Position numbers and translations under genes: made by a program. Below the pieces are notes generated by a model. It did not search any database. It worked only from the letters and a program-made list of their open reading frames with translations, and was not told the DNA's origin. From Nitrospira sp. (GTDB taxonomy: Bacteria > Nitrospirota > Nitrospiria > Nitrospirales > Nitrospiraceae), in assembly GCA_016873395.1 (NCBI GenBank), contig VGXG01000018.1, positions 1-46,479 on the forward strand: a stretch of DNA of 46,479 nucleotides, read 5' to 3'. This document shows positions 1 to 9,858 of the stretch, piece after piece; within the stretch, counting starts at the first letter, position 1, and each line of letters begins with the position of its first letter.

Positions 1-43
1 CCCCGCATAGCTGCGGCCGCGCCTTCGAAATCATACAGACTGG

Positions 44-343
44 CTACACGTAGGTGTGCTCGTCGCGTTTGACTAACTTCAGCAGAATGACTTTCTTGCG
101 CGTCTCATCAATATCGTACAGGAGGCGGTAGGGACCGATCCGAATCCGGTATTGCGCGATGAATTGCGCGACAACCACCTCGCCTTTGAGCTTCTTATAC
201 CGTTTCCCTTCGGGTCTGGGGTTGAGACTGAGCGACCGGACCTTTTCAGCAACTGCGGCTTGATAGTCGGCGGGAAGTTTCTCCAGCGCTTTTTCGAAGT
301 TGCGCTCTACCCGCTCGCTCGGAAAGACGATTTCATAGGACAC
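44..343 (-). CDS. RelE/ParE-family toxin
   Basis: A 99-residue basic protein that reads as a RelE/ParE-superfamily toxin: an N-terminal helical part (about residues 5-45) followed by the family's beta-sheet core with the run YRIRIGPYRLLYDID and a C-terminal VKRDEHTYV. Toxins of this superfamily either cleave mRNA on the ribosome (RelE) or poison gyrase (ParE); which applies here cannot be told. The start is GTG at 343, only 3 bases after the stop of the upstream antitoxin gene, the normal order and spacing for a toxin-antitoxin operon. The gene is full length. The family call is confident, the target is not. Confidence 0.82.
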   Translation of the reverse strand: MSYEIVFPSERVERNFEKALEKLPADYQAAVAEKVRSLSLNPRPEGKRYKKLKGEVVVAQFIAQYRIRIGPYRLLYDIDETRKKVILLKLVKRDEHTYV

Positions 344-346
344 CGC

Positions 347-628
347 CTAGAGCCCCATTTTGCGGAACAGCCGCTCGGCCGGAACCGCCTTCCCTTGGGT
401 ATACTCCGACCGCGCCTTGGCGATTTCCTTCAGGAGCTTTTGGTCCTTGAGCTCTTCCAGCATTTCCAACAGATCGAGCATCTCTTCGTACGGCATCAAA
501 AAGGACATCGGCTTGCCGTGCGACAGCACGAGCGATGGCATTTTAGAACTGATCAGCTTGGACAGCCGGGCTTGCGCCTGTCGCACGTTCACGGGCCTGG
601 CCTTTCGGAGCAATGCCGCTGTGGTCAT
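347..628 (-). CDS. Phd/YefM-family antitoxin
   Basis: A 93-residue protein with the Phd/YefM N-terminal DNA-binding fold: residues 12-45 contain VNVRQAQARLSKLI followed by LVLSHGKPMSFLMPYEEM, the typical core of this antitoxin family. The C-terminal half is charged and helical, as expected for the segment that wraps around the toxin. An ATG at 628 is preceded by a GAGGAG ribosome site. It lies directly before the RelE/ParE-like gene, so the two probably form one autoregulated module, with the antitoxin binding the promoter between 629 and 720. The operator itself is not recognisable by eye. Confidence 0.82.
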   Translation of the reverse strand: MTTAALLRKARPVNVRQAQARLSKLISSKMPSLVLSHGKPMSFLMPYEEMLDLLEMLEELKDQKLLKEIAKARSEYTQGKAVPAERLFRKMGL

Positions 629-720
629 GGAAGTCTCCTCGTCAGACGCATGGCAATTGTATAGACACTAGCAGGTTTTGATGGCTGGGGCAAGGCGCGC
701 GACGCGGGCTGCTAGATCCT

Positions 721-1065
721 TTACCCAGGCGGCCAGTGCATGGGGCGGCCGCCGAGGAGGTGCAAGTGCAGATGGAACACGCTCTGGCCCGCCTGGGCCC
801 CGGTGTTCGACACGACCCGATAGCCCGATTGCGTCAAGCCCCGGGCCTCGGCGATCGTCGCGCAGAGGAGGAGCAAGTGGCCGAGGAGGTCGCGATCCGC
901 CTGCTTGGCCTCACTCAGCGACGCCAGGTGCGTCTTGGGAATGATGAGGAGATGGGTCGGCGCCTGGGGATGGATGTCTTCAAAGACCACGGTGCGGTCG
1001 TCTTCGTGCACGATCTTGGAAGGGATTTTCTTCTCGGCGATCTTGCAAAAGAGACAGTCGCTCAT
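721..1065 (-). CDS. HIT-family protein (histidine triad nucleotide hydrolase)
   Basis: A 114-residue HIT protein of the HinT/PKCI type. The N-terminus MSDCLFCKIAEKKIPSK and the C-terminal triad HLHLHLLGGR are the family signatures; the middle histidine of the triad is the nucleophile that attacks AMP-linked substrates. CxxC at residues 4-7 matches the zinc site of some HIT proteins, but the usual partner histidines were not checked. The ATG at 1065 overlaps the hisIE stop codon (ATGA), so it is translationally coupled to the his operon as its last gene. A longer frame runs upstream but it is a shadow of hisIE. The cellular substrate is unknown. Confidence 0.9.
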   Translation of the reverse strand: MSDCLFCKIAEKKIPSKIVHEDDRTVVFEDIHPQAPTHLLIIPKTHLASLSEAKQADRDLLGHLLLLCATIAEARGLTQSGYRVVSNTGAQAGQSVFHLHLHLLGGRPMHWPPG

Positions 1066-1730
1066 TGGCTTTTCCCCTTCTTCAAGCCCGACTTCCCATA
1101 CCGGCCCGCCAGTTCTTGATAGACCTCTTCCGGCTTGACGTCGTGATAGCCGAGCGCGACCATGGTATGGAACAGGAGATCGGCCGCCTCGTAGATAATC
1201 TCGTCCCGCTTGCCGCCCTTGGCGGCCAGGACCACCTCGCCCGCTTCCTCGACCACCTTCTTGAGCACCTTGTCGGCGCCGCCCTGGAGCAGGGAGGAGA
1301 CATAGGAATCGGGCTTGGGCGACCGCTTGCGGTCCAGGACCGTCTGATGCAGCCGCTCCAGAATCCCTCCGAAAGCGTCCGGCGTCTTCCCGCCTTCGGT
1401 CTTCCCGGTCGATTCGAGGCGCGTAAAGAAGCAGGCTTTCTCGCCGGTATGGCAGGTCGGCCCGACCGGCTCGGCCTTGACGAGCACCGTGTCCCCGTCG
1501 CAATCCACGAAGAGGTCTTTCAGGATCAGCTTGTGGCCGGAGGTTTCGCCCTTCTCCCAGAGCCTGTTCCTCGATCGGCTCCAGAAGTGGACGGACTTGG
1601 TTTCAAGCGTCTTCTGCAGGGCCTCCTTGTTCATGAAGGCGAGCATCAGGACGCTCCCGTCCCGCCAATCCTGCACGACCGCTGGGATCAAGCCCTGTCC
1701 GTCGAATTTGAGTTGGCTGAAGTCTGCCAT
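1062..1730 (-). CDS. hisIE: Bifunctional phosphoribosyl-AMP cyclohydrolase / phosphoribosyl-ATP pyrophosphatase
   Basis: A 222-residue fusion that catalyses steps 2 and 3 of histidine synthesis. The HisI half (about residues 1-115) has the zinc-site run GPTCHTGEKACFF. The HisE half (about 125-222) has the EEAGEVVLAAK and YEAADLLFHTMVAL motifs of the pyrophosphohydrolase helices. Fused HisIE is common in bacteria. ATG at 1730 is preferred over an in-frame TTG at 1739. It follows hisF across a spacer made of 7-base words and overlaps the HIT gene by 4 bases. Confidence 0.95.
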   Translation of the reverse strand: MADFSQLKFDGQGLIPAVVQDWRDGSVLMLAFMNKEALQKTLETKSVHFWSRSRNRLWEKGETSGHKLILKDLFVDCDGDTVLVKAEPVGPTCHTGEKACFFTRLESTGKTEGGKTPDAFGGILERLHQTVLDRKRSPKPDSYVSSLLQGGADKVLKKVVEEAGEVVLAAKGGKRDEIIYEAADLLFHTMVALGYHDVKPEEVYQELAGRYGKSGLKKGKSQ

Positions 1731-1742
1731 AATGCTCAACTC

Positions 1743-1804
1743 GGGCGAGCGGCAAGTGGCTAGAGGTTAGGTCCGTCCACTCGCCTCTCGCCCCTTGCCT
1801 CTAG
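1743..1804. repeat. Heptad inverted repeat between hisF and hisIE
   Basis: Two arms of 7-base words in opposite orientation around a 6-base centre. Left arm from 1743: GGGCGAG, CGGCAAG, TGGCTAG, AGGTTAG. Right arm from 1777: CCACTCG, CCTCTCG, CCCCTTG, CCTCTAG. The right arm includes the hisF stop codon (CTA at 1801-1803 on this strand). The arms can pair imperfectly as a long RNA hairpin. Related arrays with other words occur at most other spacers of the cluster. Confidence 0.75.
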
Positions 1805-2574
1805 CCCTCCATATGTCTCACCGGAATCCCCCGTTGCTTGAGATACGTCTTTGCCTCCGAAATCGTATGCGTCCGATAGTGGAAGATGGAGGCGGCCAGC
1901 ACCGCGTCCGCCTTGCCTTTGACGAATCCCTCATAGAGATGTTCGAGCGTGCCCACTCCGCCCGAGGCGATCACGGGTATGGACACGGCCTCGGCCACCG
2001 CTGCAGTCAGCTCCAGATCGTAGCCGTTCAAGGTGCCGTCCCGGTCCATGCTGGTCAGGAGAATTTCGCCGGCCCCGTAACTCTCCATCTTGCGGGCCCA
2101 CTCCACTGCGTCAATGCCGGCGGGATTGCGCCCTCCGTGCGTGAAGACCTCCCAGCCGGTTGCGGGGGCGGCCCGCCGCTTTGCATCAATCGCCACTACG
2201 ATGCACTGCGTGCCGAACCGTTCCGCCGCTTCCTTGACGAATTCCGGCCGCTCGACTGCCGCCGTGTTGATGCTGACCTTGTCCGACCCGGCCTTCAGCA
2301 AGGCCCGAATATCTTCGAGCGTCCGGACGCCGCCTCCCACGGTCAAGGGCATGAAGACCTGCTCCGCGGTCCTGGTCACCACGTCAAAGATGGTCTTTCG
2401 ATTCTCATAGGACGCGGTGATGTCCAGGAAGCAGAGCTCGTCCGCTCCTTCTTGGTCATAGGCCCGGGCGACTTCGACCGGATCGCCCGCGTCCCTCAGA
2501 TTGACGAACGAGACGCCCTTGACCACCCGGCCGTCCTTGACATCCAGACAGGGGATGATGCGCTTCGTCAGCAT
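1801..2574 (-). CDS. hisF: Imidazole glycerol phosphate synthase, cyclase subunit
   Basis: A 257-residue (beta-alpha)8 barrel that joins with HisH to make IGP and AICAR from PRFAR and ammonia. The catalytic aspartates sit in [15 protein letters not shown] near the N-terminus and in VAIDAKR about halfway; the phosphate-binding GGV and ASGGVG loops are present. The start MLTKRIIPC at 2574 matches the family; the frame continues 22 codons upstream through spacer repeat sequence. Length is normal. HisH is encoded three genes upstream in the same cluster. Confidence 0.96.
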   Translation of the reverse strand: MLTKRIIPCLDVKDGRVVKGVSFVNLRDAGDPVEVARAYDQEGADELCFLDITASYENRKTIFDVVTRTAEQVFMPLTVGGGVRTLEDIRALLKAGSDKVSINTAAVERPEFVKEAAERFGTQCIVVAIDAKRRAAPATGWEVFTHGGRNPAGIDAVEWARKMESYGAGEILLTSMDRDGTLNGYDLELTAAVAEAVSIPVIASGGVGTLEHLYEGFVKGKADAVLAASIFHYRTHTISEAKTYLKQRGIPVRHMEG

Positions 2575-2585
2575 GTTTGAAGAAG

Positions 2586-2671
2586 TGATGACGGCTGATT
2601 GATGAGTGATGAGTGAGACCGAACAGAACCCGCTTTCCACTCAGCATTCATCACTCAGCACTCTGCACTGC
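2586..2671. repeat. Heptad inverted repeat between hisA and hisF
   Basis: Left arm from 2586: TGATGAC, GGCTGAT, TGATGAG, TGATGAG, TGAGACC. Right arm from 2637: CCACTCA, GCATTCA, TCACTCA, GCACTCT, GCACTGC. The period is exactly 7 in both arms and the arms are roughly complementary. The right arm supplies the last codons and stop of hisA (TGA at 2653-2651 on the minus strand). Confidence 0.8.
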
Positions 2672-3379
2672 CTTTAACGCCGCCGCGAGGTCCAGCTTGC
2701 CGTCGTAGAGGGCCTTGCCCACGATGGCTCCTTCCACCTTCGGTCCCAGCGCCTTGATGCCCTGCAGGTCCTCGACCCGCGTGATCCCGCCGGAGGCAAT
2801 GACCGGGACCGGCGAGCCGGCGACGATTTCACGGAGCGCTGCCAAGTTCGGCCCTTCCAACATCCCGTCCCTGGCGATGTCCGTGTAGATCACCCCGCAG
2901 AGCGGATAGCCCGAGAGGGTCGGCAGCAGCTCTTTGACCGAGACGTTGGACTGGCTGGTCCAGCCCCGCACGGCCACCTTGCCGTCCCTGGCATCGATGC
3001 CGACCAGGATGCGCATGGGAAATTCTCGACAGGCCTGGTCAAGGAGCGAGCGGTCCTGCAGGACGGCGGTCCCCAAGACGATGCGGCTGACTCCCCGGGA
3101 GAGGTACTGCTTGACGGTCTCCAGAGTGCGAATGCCGCCCCCCACTTGGAGAGGCACCGACACAGTTTTGAGGATGGCTTCGATCTGAGGGAGATTGTGA
3201 GGACGTCCTTCGACCGCGCCGTTCAGGTCCACGACATGGAGCCGCGTAGCGCCCAACCGCTCCCAGCGCAGAGCCGTCCCCGCCGCATCCTCCGAATAAA
3301 CCGTCTCCTCGTGCAGGTCCCCCTGCCGCAGACGTACGCAGCGTCCGTCCTTGAGATCAACGGCGGGAATGACCAGCAT
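2651..3379 (-). CDS. hisA: ProFAR isomerase
   Basis: A 242-residue barrel enzyme of histidine synthesis (isomerisation of 5'-ProFAR to PRFAR). The catalytic aspartates are in AVDLKDGRCVRLRQGD (residue 8) and VGIDARDGKVAVRGW (mid-protein); GGGIR and ASGGI phosphate loops are present. Start MLVIPAVDL at 3379 is the conserved family start; an upstream in-frame start would add four residues. The last residues (AVQSAE) are encoded by the spacer heptad array, so the C-terminus seems to have been shaped by the repeat. Confidence 0.96.
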   Translation of the reverse strand: MLVIPAVDLKDGRCVRLRQGDLHEETVYSEDAAGTALRWERLGATRLHVVDLNGAVEGRPHNLPQIEAILKTVSVPLQVGGGIRTLETVKQYLSRGVSRIVLGTAVLQDRSLLDQACREFPMRILVGIDARDGKVAVRGWTSQSNVSVKELLPTLSGYPLCGVIYTDIARDGMLEGPNLAALREIVAGSPVPVIASGGITRVEDLQGIKALGPKVEGAIVGKALYDGKLDLAAALKAVQSAE

Positions 3380-3390
3380 CACGGAACCCA

Positions 3391-3467
3391 ATGATGCATG
3401 CGGAACGCTGAACGATGAATGGGCCGCTCATCAGTTCACCATTCATCACTCATCACTCATCATTCTG
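3391..3467. repeat. Heptad inverted repeat between the lipoprotein gene and hisA
   Basis: Left arm from 3391: ATGATGC, ATGCGGA, ACGCTGA, ACGATGA, ATGGGCC. Right arm from 3426: GCTCATC, AGTTCAC, CATTCAT, CACTCAT, CACTCAT, CATTCTG. Strict 7-base period, with arms approximately complementary. It fills nearly the whole spacer between the upstream stop (3473) and the hisA start (3379). Confidence 0.8.
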
Positions 3468-3472
3468 TTTTG

Positions 3473-4219
3473 CTACTTGGACGCCGGACCGCCGAAAGCG
3501 AACTGCTGGACGACGTGATCGGCGCCGTACTGGACCAGCTCATCGGCCGTCACGAACCCGATCCCCCGTTGGAAGACGCCGCCCAAGTCCTCGTTCAACG
3601 GCTTTTGCTTCTCGTAGTAGTTGCCGACCCAGAGGGTCCTGCCGTCCGCCGCGACCAGCTTCACTTCAAACCCCACCGTCGCCGGCGTGGCACCCCACCT
3701 TCCGCCTACCCGCTCCTGGTAAACCAGCACCCGTCCGAACAGGATTGCATCGGCGGACATCTTGGCCGCCACCTGTTTGGCCAGGTCAGCCGCCGCCAAG
3801 CCGGAGGCCTTTGCCCCCAGCGAGTCCTTGACCTGGCCGGTGGCCTCCGGAGACAGCACCAGAAGCCCCTCCAAGCGGCGCAGCTTCTCGTAGACCGCTT
3901 CCGTGACCTTCACGGCCACATGGGGCGGGACCACCGCAGTCGGGCTGTCAAACTTTTCCACCGTCTGGGGAATGGCAAAGGTGATGTCGGATCTGAGCAT
4001 CCCCTGCGGCGCCTGCAGCTCGACGTCGCGCCGCTCGGCCACCTGCGGGGTGGCCAGCGCGTCGAAGGGCATGACCGCGACCATCTTGACCCGGTACTTC
4101 TCGATCTCGGGCGAGGTGTCCACCGTCACTTTGGTCGGAGGGCAACCGGCCAGCACGATGCCGACTGCAACCAGCACGCACGGGAGGAGGCGTACGACGC
4201 ATGCCCCGTGATGTCGCAT
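3473..4219 (-). CDS. Predicted lipoprotein of unknown function inside the his operon
   Basis: A 248-residue protein with a basic N-terminus, a hydrophobic stretch and a lipobox ending in LAGC, so it is probably an outer- or inner-membrane lipoprotein. ATG at 4219 is preceded by GAGAGGG five bases away; an upstream GTG at 4246 lacks this. The mature part has MVAVMPFDALATP, a possible link to periplasmic GNA1162/LptE-like lipoproteins that report a 'putative lipoprotein activity' region, and a later ADAILFGRVLVYQERVGG run. No enzyme motif is visible. It sits between hisH and hisA, which are otherwise his genes only, so its place is odd and need not mean a role in histidine synthesis. Confidence 0.8.
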   Translation of the reverse strand: MRHHGACVVRLLPCVLVAVGIVLAGCPPTKVTVDTSPEIEKYRVKMVAVMPFDALATPQVAERRDVELQAPQGMLRSDITFAIPQTVEKFDSPTAVVPPHVAVKVTEAVYEKLRRLEGLLVLSPEATGQVKDSLGAKASGLAAADLAKQVAAKMSADAILFGRVLVYQERVGGRWGATPATVGFEVKLVAADGRTLWVGNYYEKQKPLNEDLGGVFQRGIGFVTADELVQYGADHVVQQFAFGGPASK

Positions 4220-4255
4220 GTCTACCCTCTCAGGCTTCACGTTCACACCTCACGG

Positions 4256-4882
4256 TTAGAGGCGCCAGGCGCCGAAATTTTTGACGATCTGCAAGCCGAC
4301 CGCCTGGCTCTTTTCCGGATGAAACTGGCAGGCAAATATATTGTCCCGCCAGATGCTCGAGGCAAAGGACACCCCATAGTCCGTGACCGTGCACGCGACC
4401 GAAGGATCGGCCGGCTCGACGTAATAGGAGTGGACGAAATAGAAGTGGCCGCCGCTGCCGATGTCCCGCAGAGGCGGCGCCTGCCGCGTGACGGTCACTT
4501 CGTTCCAGCCCATGTGGGGGACCTTGAGACGCTCCCCCCCTGAGCCGGCACCTGAGACAAAGCGCTTGACCCGGCCCGGCACGAGGTCCAGTCCCTTGTG
4601 GAGCCCGAACTCCTCGCTCTCGGTGAAGAGCAGTTGCAACCCCAGGCAGATCCCGAGAAAGGGCTTGCCGCCGGCGATGGCGCGCCTGATGGGATCGATC
4701 AAGCCGTATTGGTCCAAGTTGGCCATGCAGTCGGCAAAGGCGCCGACGCCCGGCAGCACGACGTGGCTCGCATCGGTGATGACCTGGCGCTCCCTCGTCA
4801 CCACCGCCCGGTGTCCGACCGTCTCGAAGGCCTTCTGGACGCTCCGCAGGTTGCCCATGCCGTAGTCGATGATTGCAATCAT
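4256..4882 (-). CDS. hisH: Imidazole glycerol phosphate synthase, glutaminase subunit
   Basis: A 208-residue class I glutamine amidotransferase that feeds ammonia to HisF. The nucleophile elbow GKPFLGICLGLQLLF holds the catalytic cysteine, and the CQFHPEKSQ run holds the catalytic histidine and glutamate. The N-terminus MIAIIDYGMGNLRSVQKAF is standard. Start ATG at 4882; length is normal. The his order here is G-D-B-H-(lipoprotein)-A-F-IE. Confidence 0.96.
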   Translation of the reverse strand: MIAIIDYGMGNLRSVQKAFETVGHRAVVTRERQVITDASHVVLPGVGAFADCMANLDQYGLIDPIRRAIAGGKPFLGICLGLQLLFTESEEFGLHKGLDLVPGRVKRFVSGAGSGGERLKVPHMGWNEVTVTRQAPPLRDIGSGGHFYFVHSYYVEPADPSVACTVTDYGVSFASSIWRDNIFACQFHPEKSQAVGLQIVKNFGAWRL

Positions 4883-4895
4883 CTCAAGAAACCCC

Positions 4896-4987
4896 GTGAC
4901 GCGTAACGAGTGACAGGTGACGAGTCGGATATGAAGAACTCTCCTCGCTTCCCGTCACTCGTCACTTGTCACCCGTCACCTGTTCTA
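4896..4987. repeat. Heptad inverted repeat between hisB and hisH
   Basis: The clearest array of the his cluster. Left arm from 4896: GTGACGC, GTAACGA, GTGACAG, GTGACGA, GTCGGAT. Right arm from 4953: CGTCACT, CGTCACT, TGTCACC, CGTCACC, TGTTCTA. Both arms keep a 7-base period around the word GTGACnn or its complement. The right arm includes the hisB stop codon (CTA at 4985-4987 on this strand). Confidence 0.85.
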
Positions 4988-5593
4988 CAGCTTCCCTTTC
5001 GTCGACAACACGCCCGACACCCGCCCATCAAGGGAGGTGGCTTGATCGAGAGCCTTGGCCAGCGCCTTGAAGGTCGCCTCCATAATATGGTGCGGGTTTC
5101 GTCCATACAGCACGTTCACATGCAGGTTGAACGCCCCGTGCGTCACGAAGGCCTGGAAGAAGTCCTCGAAGAGGTAGAGATCGAAGCCTTTGATGCGCCG
5201 GTGCGGCAGCTTGGCGTTATAGATGAGGTACGGCCGCCCGCTCAGGTCCACCGTGACCTGCGACAGCGTTTCGTCCAGCGGCGCCGATGCAAAGCCGAAT
5301 CGCCGCACGCCCTTCTTGTCGCCCAGCGCCTGCTTGAGCGCCTCGCCCAGCACGATGCCCACGTCTTCAACCGTGTGGTGGTCGTCGATGTGCGTGTCGC
5401 CCTTCGCCCGCACGGTGAGATCAAACAACCCGTGCTTGGCCATCAATTCCAGCATGTGGTCCAGGAACGGGATCGTCGTCTTGATCCGCCCTTGGCCGGT
5501 GCCGTCCAACGTCCAGTCCACCCGGATGTCCGTCTCTTTGGTCGCCCGCTTGACGACCGCGCGCCGCGGCGGTGCGTTCCGTGCCTTCTTCAT
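4985..5593 (-). CDS. hisB: Imidazoleglycerol-phosphate dehydratase
   Basis: A 202-residue monofunctional IGP dehydratase (unlike the E. coli fusion with a phosphatase). The manganese-binding histidine motifs are visible: [13 protein letters not shown] and [11 protein letters not shown] near residues 40-80, and a second pair, HGAFNLHV, near residue 170. The N-terminus carries about 15 basic residues before the conserved [10 protein letters not shown]. Start ATG at 5593 overlaps the hisD stop by 4 bases, so the two are coupled. Confidence 0.95.
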   Translation of the reverse strand: MKKARNAPPRRAVVKRATKETDIRVDWTLDGTGQGRIKTTIPFLDHMLELMAKHGLFDLTVRAKGDTHIDDHHTVEDVGIVLGEALKQALGDKKGVRRFGFASAPLDETLSQVTVDLSGRPYLIYNAKLPHRRIKGFDLYLFEDFFQAFVTHGAFNLHVNVLYGRNPHHIMEATFKALAKALDQATSLDGRVSGVLSTKGKL

Positions 5594-6873
5594 GAGAATC
5601 GGCTTTCCAACGATTTGGCGTGGGCATCCAGCCCCTCCATCTGCGCGATGCGGGCGATATGGTCCTTCACCTTCATCAACTCTTCTTTGCTGTAGGCGAT
5701 GATGTTGCTCTTTTTGACGTAATCGTCGAACGAGAGGGGTGAGAAAAACCGCGCCGTCCCTCCCGTGGGCAGAACGTGATTGGGGCCGGCCACGTAGTCC
5801 GCCACGGCCGGAGAGCTGTATCGGCCGAGAAAGAGCGCCCCGGCATGCCGGACTTTTTCCAGGTAGTCGAAGGGCCGGTCCACCGCCAGCTCCAAATGTT
5901 CCGGCGCGATCTCGTTGGCCAGGTCGATCGCCTCGTCCATCGTGCCCACCACGAAGGCCACCGCGTGCCGGCCGATCGACTTCGCGAGGACCTTCTGGCG
6001 CGCGAGCTTTTTCACCTGCTCGCCGATCTGACGGACCACCTCCTTGGCCAGGCGGTCCGATGTCGTCACCAGACAGACCTGCGCCTCTTCATCGTGTTCC
6101 GCCTCGCAGAGCAGATCGGCCGCCACGTGGACGGGATTGGCGGCCTCGTCCGCAATCACCAGCAGCTCGCTGGGGCCTGCGATCATGTCGATGTCCACCC
6201 GGCCATAGATCAACCGCTTGGCCGTGGCCACGTAGACATTGCCGGGCCCGACGATCTTGTCCACCGGCCTGATGGTCTTGGTGCCGTAGACCATGGCCCC
6301 GATCGCCTGGACGCCTCCGATCCGGTAGACCTCGTCCACCCCCGCGATATCGGCCGCCACGAGCACATAGGGGCTGATCCCCCCCTTGCCCGCGGGCGTA
6401 CACATGACCACCCGCTTGACGCCGGCGACCTTGGCCGGGATGGCGGTCATCAGGACCGACGAGGGGTAGGCCGCCTTGCCCCCCGGCACGTACAACCCTA
6501 CCGCATCGAGCGGCATCACCACTTGGCCCAACGTCGCGCCGTTGTCCTGGTACATCCAGGTCTTGGTCCGCTGCCGTTCATGAAAGGCCATGATCCGCTG
6601 AGCGGCGTACCGCAGCGCGTCGCCTTCTTCCTTCCGGATCTGGTAGTAGGCCTCCTTCACCTGTTCCGGGCTAACCCGGAACTGAGCCGGCTTGAGGGTC
6701 ACCCGGTCGAACTTCCTGGTGTAGCGGACGACGGCGCCGTCCCCGGCCCGTTCCACCGCCTTGAGGATGGTCTTGACGGCGGTCTCGACCGCCCCTCCTT
6801 GAGGGACGGACCGAGCCGCGACGCGCTTCACCATCCCCTTGAATGCCCGATCCTTGCTCGCTATGACCTTCAT
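5590..6873 (-). CDS. hisD: Histidinol dehydrogenase
   Basis: A 427-residue NAD-dependent enzyme that oxidises histidinol to histidine in two steps. Recognisable motifs are the [12 protein letters not shown]-like run with the following [17 protein letters not shown] (zinc and active-site region), APEHLEL with the catalytic histidine, and [14 protein letters not shown]. Start [11 protein letters not shown] at 6873; the frame continues upstream without support. It overlaps hisB by 4 bases and starts 58 bases after the hisG stop. Confidence 0.96.
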   Translation of the reverse strand: MKVIASKDRAFKGMVKRVAARSVPQGGAVETAVKTILKAVERAGDGAVVRYTRKFDRVTLKPAQFRVSPEQVKEAYYQIRKEEGDALRYAAQRIMAFHERQRTKTWMYQDNGATLGQVVMPLDAVGLYVPGGKAAYPSSVLMTAIPAKVAGVKRVVMCTPAGKGGISPYVLVAADIAGVDEVYRIGGVQAIGAMVYGTKTIRPVDKIVGPGNVYVATAKRLIYGRVDIDMIAGPSELLVIADEAANPVHVAADLLCEAEHDEEAQVCLVTTSDRLAKEVVRQIGEQVKKLARQKVLAKSIGRHAVAFVVGTMDEAIDLANEIAPEHLELAVDRPFDYLEKVRHAGALFLGRYSSPAVADYVAGPNHVLPTGGTARFFSPLSFDDYVKKSNIIAYSKEELMKVKDHIARIAQMEGLDAHAKSLESRFS

Positions 6874-6931
6874 CCTCACCCCCCTGCAGCATCGCCGGGT
6901 CGCCTGAAGGCGGCACGGCCCGCTCCGGCGC

Positions 6932-7566
6932 TCACTGCGCCCGCTTCGGGCGTCCACGCTCCAGCCTGGCGATCAGGTCAGCCAGGCCGGCGTGCTTCAT
7001 CTTCAGACTGGCGCGGTTGACGATCAGCCGCGCGGTGGATTGCGCAATCACATCAACCTCCACGAGGTTGTGGGCTTTGAGGGTCTTCCCGCTGGACACC
7101 AGGTCCACGATCCGTTCGGCCAACCCTACCATGGGCGCCAGCTCAATCGATCCGTACAGCTTGATGATTTCTACCGGCACGCCTTTCCGGTTGAAATAGC
7201 GTTCGGTGATGTTCGGATACTTGGTGGCCACCCGGACCTTGGCGGACAGCCGGTCGCGCAGGGCCTGCCCCTTCAGGGCCGCGACCGAGATCCGGCATGC
7301 TCCAACCCTGAGATCCAGCGGCTCGTAGACATCCCGGTCCTGCTCCAGCAGCACGTCCTTTCCCACCACCCCCGCATCGGCCGCCCCATATTCCACGTAG
7401 GTGGGAATGTCGCTCGGCCGTACGATCAGCAACGTCAGGTCCTGGCCGGGACAGGCAAACACCAGGCGGCGGCTCTCCGGCGACAGATTGTCCATGACGT
7501 AGCCAGCCCGCTTGAACAGCGCGAGCGTGGGGCCCAGCAACTTTCCCTTCGACAGGGCCACCGTGA

Positions 7567-7570
<4 letters not shown>
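6932..7570 (-). CDS. hisG: ATP phosphoribosyltransferase, short form
   Basis: A 212-residue HisG, first enzyme of histidine synthesis (ATP + PRPP). It contains the family run [15 protein letters not shown] and the phosphate-binding [17 protein letters not shown] segment. At 212 residues it lacks the C-terminal regulatory ACT-like domain of the long form, so it belongs to the short HisG type that normally needs the HisZ subunit for activity and feedback control. No hisZ lies in this window. The start is GTG at 7570, overlapping the murA stop (GTGA). It lies downstream of murA in the same operon. Confidence 0.95.
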
Positions 7571-8862
<1,292 letters not shown>

Positions 8863-8873
8863 GCGCTCATTCG

Positions 8874-8957
8874 AGTGGCAAGTGACAAGAAACAAGTTAC
8901 AAGCGAAAGCGGCAGACCGCCTTGCCTTGCTTACTTGGTCACTTGCGACTTGTCACT
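8874..8957. repeat. Heptad inverted repeat between prmC and murA
   Basis: Left arm from 8874: AGTGGCA, AGTGACA, AGAAACA, AGTTACA, AGCGAAA. Right arm ends with ACTTGGTC (one 8-base unit), ACTTGCG, ACTTGTC, ACTG. The arms are roughly complementary. The right arm encodes the last residues and stop of prmC (TAA at 8933-8931 on the minus strand). Confidence 0.75.
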
Positions 8958-9851
8958 GTTTCTGACGAAGCAGACCACCCGTTCAATGCCGGCCGCATCC
9001 TTGAGCCTCTGCGCCGGATTATAGCCGCCCTGCGCCACGGCTATCCGCGAGACGGCCGTGGCCTGTCCCATCCCAACCTCGACCAGCAGCCTCCCTCCCG
9101 GTGCCAGGAACTCCGCCGCTTCTTTGAGAAGCCGACGGCACACTGCCAACCCATCAATCCCACCGGCCAGCGCCAGCCGCGGTTCGTACCACCCTACTTC
9201 CGGTTGAAGACCGGCCAAGTCGCCCTCAGGGATATAGGGAGGGTTCGAGACAACCGCCGCCAAGCTTCCGTCCAGCCCAAGCCCTTGCAACGGCGCAAAC
9301 AAGTCCCCAGGCAGAAACCGCACCCGTTCGGCAACCCCGTGCCGGACCGCATTCCGTCTGGCTACTTCGAGCGCCGCTGGGGAGACATCCGTGGCATAGA
9401 GGACCGCCGTGGGCACGGCCACCGCCAGAGCCACGGCAATGCAACCGGAGCCGGTTCCGATATCGGCGATGAGCGGCTGCGGGACTGACCGGAGGCCGGC
9501 GGCGCAGTGCTTGACCAACAGCTCTGTCTCGGGTCGAGGGATCAATACGTGTGGATTCACCTCGAACTCCAGGCCGCAAAACTCCTGCGAGCCCAGGATA
9601 TGCTGAAGCGGCTCGCGGGAGGCTCGGCGGGCCAACAGCTCCATGGCCAGTCGCCGGTCGGCAGGCCGCACGTCGCGCCCCTCTTCCAGCTTGAGCGTCA
9701 GCCGGTCGAGACCGAGCGCTCGTTCTGCAAGCCAGGTTGCCTCGTTCTCCGCATTCTCGACCCCGGCGTGAGCCAGGAGGGCCTGCCCCTCACGGAGCAG
9801 CCCCGCGAGTGTGTCCTCTGCCGGCCTTGCCTGCTGCGTCATCTCCGCCAT
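8931..9851 (-). CDS. prmC: Peptide chain release factor N5-glutamine methyltransferase
   Basis: A 306-residue SAM-dependent methyltransferase that methylates the GGQ glutamine of release factors. Visible are the SAM motif [16 protein letters not shown] and the NPPY motif ([13 protein letters not shown]), which holds the glutamine side chain. It follows prfA by 7 bases, the standard partner. ATG at 9851 has GAGGG just upstream; ATG at 9842 is a slightly shorter alternative. The C-terminal tail is encoded by the spacer heptad array. Confidence 0.95.
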   Translation of the reverse strand: MAEMTQQARPAEDTLAGLLREGQALLAHAGVENAENEATWLAERALGLDRLTLKLEEGRDVRPADRRLAMELLARRASREPLQHILGSQEFCGLEFEVNPHVLIPRPETELLVKHCAAGLRSVPQPLIADIGTGSGCIAVALAVAVPTAVLYATDVSPAALEVARRNAVRHGVAERVRFLPGDLFAPLQGLGLDGSLAAVVSNPPYIPEGDLAGLQPEVGWYEPRLALAGGIDGLAVCRRLLKEAAEFLAPGGRLLVEVGMGQATAVSRIAVAQGGYNPAQRLKDAAGIERVVCFVRNSDKSQVTK

Positions 9852-9858
9852 GTCGCCC

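Noticed and set aside
5776-7020. Long plus-strand frame of 414 codons opposite hisD and hisG
   Set aside because: It is the antisense shadow of strongly supported hisD, is rich in His/Arg/Pro as such shadows are, and shows no domain or ribosome site.
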